Shown here in pieces: positions 1 through 10,700 of a stretch of 64,000 bases of DNA; the stretch's first letter is position 1, and every line of letters starts with the position of its first letter. Below the pieces are notes generated by a model that did not search any database, was not told the origin of the DNA, and was given only the letters and a program-made list of their open reading frames with translations. The DNA lies in NCBI RefSeq assembly GCF_000524195.1, contig NW_020170396.1:163675-227674 (forward strand), given 5' to 3'. Made by a program: the position numbers and the translations under genes. The DNA is from Echinococcus granulosus (Eukaryota; Platyhelminthes; Cestoda; Cyclophyllidea; Taeniidae).

Positions 1-711
1 GCAAATCAAGATTTTGATCGAGTGTTTAAAACTGGGGGGTGGGATTTGAACATGTCGAAAGTACCACAATGCTAGCAAGATCTCAAAGTGTGTCTTAGTC
101 AAAACCTTCTAGAGGCGGTGCAGAAGACGAGTTTGAAAACAAAATGCATTAATCATAGAAACAACATTCTTAGGGAGAAAAAATGGGATAAGTCACCCTT
201 AGAATCATCTAAGAATTTAGTCAAACACCTGACTACTTTGGTGTTGAACTTGGCTTCAATACTTTCCTGTTATGAAATCGGAACCTAAAAGCAATTGTTT
301 AATAAGTGAACCTTTGAAAAACTACAAATTTTAGGTTGATTCTTTTGAATTGGTCATTTGCCATGGTTAAAGTGCATGGCGCTTTCCTTCTTTACCATGA
401 CCTTACCAAGACAATGAAAATGTAATCAAATCAGGCTACACGAGCTGCACTGCTAGCGAAAAAAATTGTAAGTAAAACTGAGCTTAGTGCGAGGCTTGCT
501 ATATTCTAAAAATATGAATAAAATAGGTAGCCTACTATATGTTTAAGCCTTTTAAAGAGTAAGGCAGATTTTTAAAAATCTTGTTTTACCAATGAATTTC
601 AGACTACTAATATACAATTTTAAAACTAGTGTACCCCTGAAGGCCTCTTCAGTGTGCTTTGGTTGCCAATGTAGCTCGCGGAGATTATTTCTTTGTTTAA
701 TGTAAACTACG
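1..711. other. Non-coding stretch upstream of TMEM184C
   Basis: AT-rich sequence with scattered stops in all frames. No exon, repeat or recognisable promoter motif could be supported. It presumably contains the TMEM184C promoter and 5' untranslated sequence. Confidence 0.4.
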
Positions 712-3700
712 ATGGTATGGCAGAAGTGGATAAAACCTGTTTTTATTGCACTTTATACCATTGCCTTATGTATCGGTCTTCCATTCTGTATTGTCGCCCT
801 GAAAAATGAATCCGCCAGTTCTATGACATTTGCCCGGTTCATTGGCGGTGTGTTTGTCCTCGGAGCTATTCCGATTTCGATTTGGACTATCTTGGAGCAC
901 CTGATTAGCTATACAAAGCCATATTTGCAAATACACATTATCCGGTAATCAAACCTTTATCATATTTACCCAACCTAGAATCTTGTGGATGGTCCCCATA
1001 TATGCAGTTAACGCAGTATGTTTTGTCTGTTAGTTTCGCATTGGTGATTTTAGTGGTTCGCTCTCCGATTTCCCCAATACGCAATTTACTTTGACACACT
1101 TCGCGAATGCTACGAAGCTTACGCCATTTACAACTTTCTGGCGTTTCTGTTGAACTACCTTCGGAAAAAGGACGCCAATTTGAATAACCACCTGGCTTCC
1201 GTCCCCCAGGTGAAGCATATTGTCCCATTTTGTTGCCTGAAACCCTGGCAGATGGGAAGGTGTGCATAATTATTACTGGCTTCGAAATTCAACTTAGTTT
1301 ATATTGATGTGCTGTTTCATTACAATCCATCAGTTACTATTTATAGACCTTTTATCGAACACTGTCGTCATGGCGTTTTACAGTATACTGTCATCCGCCC
1401 CATTACCACAATTATAGCTCTGTGAGTTCTAAATAATATCTTTTTCTTTGTTGAGACGAAAAAATCCGCAATTACCTTTGTTTTATCTTAACAGGATATG
1501 TGAAGTCTGCAAGGTATATGAAGAGACGAATTTCAGTCCAAGATACGCCTATGTGTACCTCACTGTAATCAACAACATTTCGCAAATTGTGCGTTTTTTA
1601 GTTAAAAATTAAGCCCATTCCTTCATTATCTCCCTCCCTTTTGCTGTTTTAGTGGGCACTCTACTGCCTGGTACTCTTCTATCAATGTACTCGGGCCGAG
1701 TTGAAGGAGATGAAGCCGATTTCAAAGTTCATTTGCGTCAAGTTTGTCGTTTTCATGTCATTTTGGTAAGCTCTTTGCACTACCACCTATTATCCATCGT
1801 AATGAATTTGTGTTGGTGACGACGATGTTTGCCTTTCATCTTCTCTCACCCTAGGCAATCTGTCCTGATTTCCATTCTCGCTGCTTCTGGAGTGATACGT
1901 CGTGTGGAGGCATGGAAACTGGAAGATGAACGATCCATTGGTATTGCATTTCAGGTAGGCTTTCTCCCCTTATTGGGTGCCTTTGGTCACCTATCTCCGT
2001 GGCCACTTTTGCAGTTTTATTTCCTCAAGCACACATAAAGAGCCTCGTTGAATCGCATTCTTTTAAAATGCATTGTGTGGACTGACACTACTATTAATCA
2101 TAGGGTAAAACGTTCTTTGTGTGTGTGTCATTCAAAAGTTGTCGCACCTGCCTTATATCAATAGCAGACTTTGAAGCTAAAATTGATCCGGTTTGAACCT
2201 CCCTCATTTGGCTGGATAGCTAGCTACTCTTCGTTTGGTGTAAGAGTTTTCGACTGAATTGTCTCCACGCACTCCTTTGACCGATGCAGAACTTCATGTT
2301 CTTAGTCGTAACTCACTTTGGGTGAATTGAGTATTTCGTTGTGATGTGCGCGAATTGGTTAGGACGTTCATTTGATAACCACAATAATGAAAGAAAAAAA
2401 ACTAAAGTTTAGTACCACTGCTCTTGTCCTAGGTATATTTAGGTGTCGATCATAATTTACATGGGTAGGGGAGCATTTTTCCTATTTCTAATATTATAGT
2501 GGACAATATTTAAGACGACTTCGCGGTATGCTATTCATTTGTGGTAATACGTTCATGAAACCAGTTTGTTCATTCTGTCTGCTCTTATTAAAATCGTTTA
2601 ATCGTAATATTTATCTAAAATTATGAATAGAAAAATATTTATCTCGATAACACTATGAATCAATTACTTGCGCAACTGAAAAGTCAAAAGTTAACCTCAA
2701 TAGCCATTGAAGACCCTTTTTGGCCCGTACCTTTTACTGTGCTGCCATTTATTCAATATCTTGTAATTTAGCTTTACCATCGTATCCAGAAATTCCAACA
2801 CTTAGTGGCAAAATATATACTCTAGAAGTGAAATGTTAAGCTTGAACATCTCCAGGATCGTCTTTGGGCAGAAGCGACCCCGAAACTACTTTCTAATTCA
2901 CCATTGGATGTAATTGGGGCGCTAATATGAGGACATTAATCAAAGAGCCCTTAAAAATTTTAGTCTATCATGATTGGTGTACACTGGTTATAAAAGTCGG
3001 GGCTTAAGTGGTGGTGCTTGCCACTCTTCAGTGGCGTACTGATTCGGCCAGTATATTGTTATGGCATCGCCCGCCAAGTTGACTTCGTCCTCTTCACCTC
3101 GTCATCTGGTAAAGTGAAAACAGCAAAGCTTGCTCACACGCGCCGCATATTGGATCTGTTACGCAGTGTCATCTTCGAGAAAACCTTGGCAGAAGAAAAG
3201 GAGGCTGTAGTTTAGTTGACGAAAACGGGGACATAGTGGAAGAGATTAATTCGAGCCTCGCTCTGAGCAGGCGATGGTTGGAGTGGCGGCAAGGCCTTTG
3301 AGTTCAGTCTTGGCACCAACTATGGCGGCGGTGATGAAGGTGGAGTTGCCGAAGATGCAGGGTGGAGGCTCCGCTTTCATGTGGAAGTACATAGACAGTG
3401 AATGGAAGTGTGAATTGTGGAATAGGCGAATGTTGAATGTCAATCAAGGTAGACTAGAGGTACATTACTGGACTTCAGACTGAAATTGAAAATTATCTGC
3501 TCTTTTTTCACATTGTATAATCTAACCATGTGCAGTGCGCTCACCAACAGGATGGTTGTATCAAATTTGCAAAGAAGAGTAAGGTGCTAACAAATAAACT
3601 TCATTGTTGCTGTTTCAACTTCTTTGGTGTGATTTCTATCTGACAGGAAAAGATTCTATGTGAAAATAAAGTTTTGTCATCCTTTTACTTATCATCCTCA

Positions 3701-5874
3701 AAGGATGTTTGGATCCATAACAACTGGTCACAAATTGTAGGTAACTGAGGAGAAGAATCGTAGCGGGTTTATTGGAAATGATGTAGAAGGATTTAGCGAA
3801 GCTGAACATTTCATTTTCACTTCCTCAACATTATTTGGATTTTGAAGAAATCTAGTGTAGATGTAATCCCTGTTCTTTGCTATATTTTTAGAATTTCGCA
3901 GTGTGTATTGAGATGTTCATTGCAGCGGTGGGACATCACTTCGCCTTCACCGCGGCACCCTATCACGACGCTAGTGTGCCTCGCACGCCTTGTTGCTACT
4001 CATGGTGGTCGATGCTCGACATCTCCGATGTCAAACGCGACGTCGTCCAGCACGTTCGACATGTCGGTGAGTCGCCAACTTCCTCCAAATTGTTGACATT
4101 TCGTACCCAACCTTGCATTAATTTTCCCTTCGAAGAGGGTGGGGGACACTTTTAGCTTCAAATATAATCATGAAGCATCTCTAGCAGGTTGTTTTGCACC
4201 TGGACAATGTTCTACGGCGGAAACGTGCTTTAGGCAAATTGTCACCTACCGAAAAGCAAAATCTGTTTATTTTAAAGTAGTATAATAGGGCTTTGTTCTG
4301 TATTTGCTTCTTTTTACTCACTGTTTACCGTTTTGATGGTTATGAGTAGCGCGCCTGGGTTTTCCCTCATTCTTTTATCTGTGTGACCAGTTATCAAATC
4401 CTCATGCAAATTTATAAGTGATTATTCCACATCCAGCCATTACAGAAAACTTGAGGCTGGTGTGTTTGCCAACATTCGCCGCAGTTTTATAGCTCCTCTG
4501 TCGTGATTTTTTGAAGATCCAGGCATCGAAGCTGGTACTGTTTTTCTATGATATTTAGGTGCGTTATCTAACCAGGGAAGCCTGGCTTACCATCTTCAGC
4601 AGCGTCCGACAAGCCCGTTGTTAACATGCACAAGGGAGGGGACATTAGTAGTCTGGGTTACGTGAACATACCCTTGTTTTGCATTACAGTGCACTGAAAA
4701 GTTTTGCATTGTCAAATATGCAAATGAAGGCAAACCTTTTTCCTTCGAGTAACGTCAGGTTTAGGTATCTTTGCAATTTGACTAGGGAATTGTTGAAATT
4801 CCAACAAAAGTGCATTACGTAGAGGGCTTCGTGCATTTTACCCGTCTTTCTGAATAAAATCTCTACGATTTTTTGTGCTAAAATATCCTCTTATACCACG
4901 GCTTATTTCACTATTGCTGAAAATAACTACACTTCAGCTTACAGCTCTAGAAATGAGGTTCACTGTCTATCCCGTCTTTTTACAAGAAAATATCTGACAA
5001 TAAAAAGGAATAGGGGATGAAAAAGAGTGCTCAATTCCTTAGAATAGGTTTTAATTCTGATGACTACACGTCCGGAAATCCAAGAAGCGAAATATTCATG
5101 AAAATTTCCAGCTATCCACTTCCGCTTCACCCAGGATGTATGGGAAGATTCAGTCCTTCTGAATCGCTGGACCCACTTCAGAATGTTAGGCTATTCTCTT
5201 GCAACAAAGGATTCGTATTTGAGTTAGAGGTCCGAACCGATGTGAATTGACATAAACGCCACACAAAAACTTGATTTAAAGATGGAAGAGATGGCATCGT
5301 TTTAAATATATCTTGTCCTCAAAACTCCCTGTGCAGTTTCAAGTAGGAGTCAGGGGCCTATACATCGCATTTTCTTGATTGATACACATAATGCCAAGTT
5401 GCTTTTCTGACAGTAGATTATGTGCTAGATTTTAAAGACTTCTCTTTGCTACGTGTAGGCACCACAGTCGGTTTCATTGGGTCTGCCAGTCGTCTCTTCC
5501 AGCCATTGCCTCGCACATCCGTGGTGCCCGGATTGGCACGATCTCGCGCCTTCGCTGCCGCGTCTTTGGAGAGAGATAGCAGCAGCCGAATTAATGCCGG
5601 GGTAGACATCGAGTCCCAACCTCTCATACCTGCAGAAGATGACGAGAATGCGAGCAAAAGTAGTAGAAGGAAAGGGACTCTCTCACATCACCACTGGCCT
5701 CCCGATCGCCTGGCGCCTGATACGCCCTGGGGCGATGATGATGGTGACGATAGCCGTGATGAGAAACATGCGTTGAGGGAGGAAGAAGAGGCGGATAATG
5801 AGGAAGATGAAGGTGGCTTCGTTTTTGTCCGTCCGGAGTTCATCAGCGTGCCCCAGGAGTTGCCAAAGCTCTAG
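712..5874 (+). CDS. TMEM184C: TMEM184C-like seven-transmembrane protein (9 exons, complete)
   Basis: Exons: 712-944, 979-1015, 1054-1259, 1347-1421, 1495-1588, 1653-1765, 1855-1954, 3892-4066 and 5459-5874. All have GT/AG borders and matching phases, giving 482 residues. The start is the first ATG after an in-frame TAA nine bases upstream. The protein belongs to the TMEM184/organic solute transporter alpha superfamily, which are multi-pass membrane proteins of poorly known function. Visible family signatures are ILWMVPIYAVNA, RECYEAYAIYNFL, LQYTVIRPITT, SFWQSVLISIL and CIEMFIAAVGHH, then a cytosolic SDVKRDVVQHVRHVG block. That block and the N-terminus (WIKPVF...) fit TMEM184C better than A or B. 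The last exon adds about 138 residues, rich in Ser/Arg and then strongly acidic (about 430-465); this tail diverges from the vertebrate one. Identity is from remembered family sequences; subfamily assignment is an inference. Confidence 0.9.
1016..1053 (+). other. 38-nt micro-intron in TMEM184C
   Basis: The intron begins gtatgt and ends ttttag. Reading through it gives a stop (TAG at 1030-1032). Removing it joins ...PIYAVNA to WFALRFPQYA in phase 0, exactly where the family continues without a gap. Introns of about 35-40 nt near gene 5' ends are known from schistosomes and tapeworms, which supports the flatworm assignment. Confidence 0.85.
1955..3891 (+). other. Intron 7 of TMEM184C
   Basis: A 1.9-kb intron (gtaggc...ttttag). 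It is AT-rich apart from the GC-richer island at about 3000-3480 described separately. No missing TMEM184C exon is needed, because the flanking exons join in phase (...SIGIAFQ / NFAVCIEM). Confidence 0.7.
3018..3365 (+). pseudogene. Possible SH3BGRL-like (thioredoxin-fold) retrocopy nested in a TMEM184C intron
   Basis: A GC-richer island in intron 7 of TMEM184C has a coding look on the + strand in pieces. Frame of 3018: a stretch with VDFVLFTSSSGKVKT and RRILDLLRSVIFEK (to 3212). Then a shifted frame (3209 on) with LVDENGDIVEEINSSL and RRWLEW. Then back to the first frame (3288 on) with GGKAFEFSLGTNYGGGDEG. The order resembles the small glutaredoxin-like SH3BGRL family: beta strand ending in SSSG, helix, acidic segment, then a G-x-x-Y-G-G-D-like block. 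No introns separate the pieces and the frame shifts twice, so a decayed copy is more likely than a live gene. AATAAA signals follow at 3593 and 3665. Family identity is tentative. Confidence 0.35.
4067..5458 (+). other. Intron 8 of TMEM184C
   Basis: A 1.4-kb intron (gtgagt...tgtag) between the membrane core and the variable tail exon. Nothing coding was found, and the phase (1) carries over correctly (G + GC). Confidence 0.7.
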
Positions 5875-7727
5875 CATTTTGTCTTTCATTGTTAATCCAT
5901 TGGTCAGACATCCAGCTTTGTGCATGTTTCAAAGCGCACCTCTCCAGCCAGTCAATAGACAAATAAATGCCTTTGCTCTTCCAATCTCTTTGATTACAAA
6001 CCTATTGTTTTTTAAACCTCTGCCAATTCTGCTTGCTACCTCGTTGCGCTCGTTCTTGCCGTTCTTTTAAGCTGTTTTTCGTGGAGTCTAAAATAAAGCC
6101 AATGTCGTATTAGAGCTAGTAACCTTTTGAGATGACAAAAAAGCAATCAATCTAGACTGCTTTTAACTTATTGTCAGAGCCATCTTTTTTTCTGTATTCT
6201 TTTTACACGGTAGCTTGTGCCACTAGAAATCGTTGGTTTTTTGCTGTTTCTGGCCACATTTTGACCAATGCTTGAAAACTTCCGGATTTTCAAATACTTG
6301 TGATTGCAGTTTCGAATGAAGTACCACCATGTCAGTTTTTTTAAGCTTCCCCCTTCACAGGACAATGCTAGTTGGTGATTATGTAGCATCACGAGGAGCT
6401 CATGACGGCAAGTAATGCAAAAATGTGCATAAAATGTTTTTTTTTTCACTTCCCATTCTAGAATTTCCGTCTCCTCATCTACGTAGGTCATGCTTCACTA
6501 ACTCTGAGTCCTCTCTTACCCATTAAAATAAGTTATTGAGTAATATCAAACTGACAAAGTTCTCTGTATTCGCTTACAGCCTTTGTCAAGACCTTTTCAT
6601 CGTATTTCCACCGTCTCATTTCCATAATTTTAGTTACAGAAATACAAGTTGGTTGGTTTTGCTGACGATGTAATGATCTAAGCCTTGTGTTTTTGTTAAA
6701 ATCAGTCGCCTATTATCATATACTGCTACATCTCCCAAAAGAAAGCAACATGGTAATTGCTGCAATAACCACGTGAAAGGTCGTAATTTTTGTAGCTTAG
6801 GGAAATTATAGAGTGGGTGGCTCTTCTTGCCCCAATTACTCGCTACACATGGAAAACTGCCATTAGTTTTAATTCTCTGTTAAGGGTAACGGAGGTTTTG
6901 CAGCTTTTTATTCTAAAGCCGCTGTAGTAGGTGGAGAATTTGCGCTGTGCCTATGTCTTTCGCCCTTCCTAGTTGTGTGGGATTAGTCGGAAGGGGTGAC
7001 AGAGGTTGAACAAATGAGGCTACCACTCTTCACTTATTGTCGTTACGATAAGATGCTATGCCTTCTGTCCATACGCTTTTGGCATTCGTTCAACTTTTGT
7101 ACGGTTAAGTAGATCTTGAACTGGCCATGTTTTGCAGGCGTTACGGCAACAACGCTAACTGACGCGGCTGAGATGTTTGCAACTGACGTAATCACTGTCG
7201 CCGCACACTTTGTTCTAGCTTGTCAACAGCTATGGAATGTTTGTGTTTAGGTTATAAGCTTGTAAGAGTTCCAGTCGAGACAAACACTGCCAAAAATAAA
7301 CTGTCGCCATCAATATAGCTGTTTTATAATTTACCAGAAGACGTGAGGGTGATTTGCTGAGTACAGTTGGTGAGTGCCAGGTTGCCTCTACATGAACCTT
7401 TAGCACAAACATGTGTGTAAGCGTTATGGTCTTCCTGATGGATACTTGGTCCGTTTACTGCCCATAAATTAAAAAAGAATAGTCGCGAAACTGAAGCCCG
7501 TGTTCAAAACAGTGATGACACCTCTCCAAAACACTTTAAAACCACATAATTTCCGTGCAGAATTTATCAATCGACAATACTTAATGCATTAATATCTGCC
7601 ATTAATAATTAATAAGTATAAGTTCACCCCCGACACCTAAATATTGGTCAAGGAAATTTTTGATAAGTCCATTTTTTGGAGATTGGGAATGGGATCGTGA
7701 TATAAAAGCCTCTTTAATTTCTTTCAG
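5875..7727. other. Intergenic region between TMEM184C and DNA2
   Basis: It holds the TMEM184C 3' untranslated region and then about 1.6 kb of AT-rich sequence with no supported gene. The ORFs here lack homology and splice context. Sequence near 6930-7090 is less AT-rich but unrecognised. The 1.85-kb spacing argues against the two genes being a flatworm polycistron. Confidence 0.5.
5962..6097 (+). terminator. Candidate poly(A) signals of TMEM184C
   Basis: Two AATAAA hexamers lie at 5962-5967 and 6092-6097, 88 and 218 nt after the stop codon. Either could direct 3' end formation. Which one is used cannot be seen from sequence. Confidence 0.4.
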
Positions 7728-7780
7728 GTCACCGATTATGCCTCGAGGAAGAAGGTTGATGGTGCCAAAATCAACCAAAG
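7728..7780 (+). other. First DNA2 exon with 3' splice site just upstream of the ATG
   Basis: A good acceptor (ttctttcag, ending 7727) lies ten bases before ATG 7738. The exon ends at a gtaagc donor in phase 1. Phase 1 joins the acceptor at 7978 (ccacag) and not the one at 7971, which would lead to a stop in exon 3. The upstream acceptor either receives a non-coding 5' exon or is a spliced-leader trans-splice site, which flatworms are known to use. The sequence cannot separate these. Confidence 0.55.
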
Positions 7781-10700
7781 GTAAGCTTTCTGTTCTTTTT
7801 TATAAAAAACAGGAAAGCCTTGATCAGAGAGTCCCATTTTTTATCTGTTTTAGGTGACTCGACACGGCAGGTTTCGCTCATGGCGTTTGTCCGACCGGTT
7901 TGTACACACATTTATGTGCAGGCGATGAAGTTCAGAGCCCTCTTAATATCATTTTATGTTACTTTATTTAGACCACAGTAACGACCGCAGGCGCGGAGCC
8001 AGGCGCCTCGACGAGCGCTGGACCGCCAGAGCCAGGTAGACAAACAAATCAAGTTATTTGCTTGACAGCAGTGCTGCCTTAGCGACCATCAGGATTTGAG
8101 AGCCTCTTTTTTTCCTTATGGTTTTTACTTGTAGTCAGGCTAAAATCTTGCTCCCAAAGTTGAATTTGTGACTTCAAGTTAGGCAATAAATTAAGAATTA
8201 AGTTCTTTTTTTGTACTGTATTGCAAGAGTACCTATTTTTTATAAGATAGCGAAATACGTTCGTTGGATTAATTGCGGTAAAGATTAAATACTTGTAGAC
8301 AACCTTTTAAAACACTTTAGCTGTTGAAATAATCACCGTTGAAACTTTCAGTCCTTTCCCAATAAGACGCAAGCTTACAAATTCCAAATCTTATGTAACG
8401 TTTTAACACTCGAGAAAAAATAGCTCACCCAGCCACTTCTATCTTCTATTTCCCAATTGTCTATCCTACTTTGCATACAGTAATTCGATTCTTTGGTGCT
8501 AATGACAAGAAAAGACGGCAATTGTCACATGGGGAAGTGTGAGACGAATGGGTAGAATTGGCCAAAGGTGGCATCTCCCTTCCGTTTCACTGTGAGATGT
8601 ACATTTTTTTTTTCACTGGACATATCTGCGGCGATGAATCGAGTTTTTTAGCAGGAGTAAGGTTTACTTTCCACCGGCCGAATGACTAGCCTTGTCTACC
8701 TCGGCTCTTTCTGAAGAAGAGGAGGGAGGGGGAAAAGGTTGTCTCATGAAGTGAACAATTCACGATTGAGCAAGTGTGGTCGCGGTATGGCGCACCTACA
8801 CGAAGGTGTGGTCTTGTGGAAAATAAGTGGTACATGCCTTAAGAGAGTGGGGTGTGTAGTGCGTGGATTGTTCCAGGATATACAATGATTTTATCTGTTT
8901 TTTTTTGCTGGCATTTTGAATTTACATAGAAGTCATTTGTACTTTCAAATTACTCATTGTTTAGCTAACAGGCTAAGATTCGTGGGGCGTGAAGTAAGTG
9001 AAGAAGATTATCATGATGATTTTTAAAATTTACCGTCATTTGTTACTAATGCATGACATTTGCACCCGTTTATTTGTTAGCCTCCAAAATGACTTCCCAT
9101 TCTCACTTTAGGCGCAGACTGATTGTTTTATCACTCACATTAAAAATTTCTGCAAGTTTTTGATGTTACCTGTAGATTATTTTTTTCAACAGTGGGAACT
9201 ATTCATAACCAAGTATTTCGTTTCTTCCTAAACTTGATGCGTTTTAAGGTGATTCATCTGCATGGCTTTGTACGTTAGTTGTTTTTAACCCTCACGGTGC
9301 TCAAATTTTTCCTTCACCATCTAAATGATGTAATGAGACCCTGATAAACGCATTCTCATCTACTGTTGTATTCTGAACACTTAATAGCTTGATTTGGATC
9401 TTTACAGCCTCTCCTGAGCCCAACACATCGATAATTTTTGGCACTCCCGAGGCCTCAATCGCCCCTGCCAAGGGCTTTAAATCCTCCACCGGTGACATTG
9501 TCCAACCTCCCCTTCCTACACGACCCCAGCCCTCCTCCTCTACTCGATTGTACCGAAAGCCACGTAGATCCAGTTTTGTGACTCAACGTCACATCCTCGT
9601 TATGGCAAAACGAGCCGCTGAGGGTCGTACTGATGCCGTCTCTCGCGAGGGTGATTACAATGGTCTCAACTACGCTCCGATTCAGCAAGTCAATTTCGGT
9701 GCTCCTTCCTCCCGCACCACAATTGCGAGTCAGCGTGCTAGAAAGATGGTTCAAATGGCAGTCAGTAAGGGCTCACAGAGCAAAACTCGTCCAACGAAAC
9801 GAGTTGCTAGTGATGTTGCCGAAGCTTCTACGGATAGAAGTGTCGTCTTCGAGGATGGCAGCGAGGCCGCACCGCCATTGACCAAGGCGAGACAGGCCCC
9901 GAACCTGGACAGTCAGGAGATGCATGTTTTGAATGAGGTTTTTAGCAATTGTGTGGATAGTGGTGGGTCGCCAAAAGCGAACTCTGGGTTGACTGTGCGT
10001 TCGAGCATGGAGAAGAAGACACTTAAAGAATCTTCAGTGGAGAACGTTGTCTTGGAATCATCCTTTGTTGATGCATTAGATGAAGAATGGGGGAGTGTAT
10101 TTAATAAGTGAGTTTATAAACGGTGTTTTTACTCGGCACGCTTGGTACCAGCGCCATGCATACGTTATGTCCAGGTTTTCTTGCCTGAATCCGCTTGTTA
10201 CAAATGTGGCATTTTTTTGCTGGTTTTTGATAAATTGGATCCTTTGGGACAGAGGAAAGTGATATGCTTAATGTTTTAAGAGCAGCTGAATTGGTCACTT
10301 CAATTGTGCAAATATTGGTGCCATAAAAGAACTGTAAGACATTTGGGCAGCACTAATTTTTGAAAAAATCTTATTCTTCTTACTTTTTCATCGTTAAATG
10401 TCCAATTGTTATATTTTTTTCCTGATTTTCTTCGTAGCCAAGCGGAACTGAAAACACAAGTCCCTCTCACTTCTGAAGTGAAACGACATCCATGGTATCG
10501 ATGCCGAGTGATGGAGGTCACGGAAAGTGGGTGCGTTTTTCGCTTTTTCAAATTTTGCCTCTGACTGATCTTTCGTAAAGCGCACTTATTAGTGGTTCTT
10601 CATTTCTTGAAGCCTCGAAACACTTTGAGCTGACCACGGAAAATTTTGAGTTCATGGATGGTGCTCGAACACGGGTGAGGTCGTGCTTTAAGTTTTAACG

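Noticed and set aside
5875..7737. TMEM184C and DNA2 as a polycistronic unit
   Set aside because: The 1.86-kb spacing is much larger than the short intercistronic distances reported for flatworm polycistrons, and TMEM184C has its own poly(A) signals.
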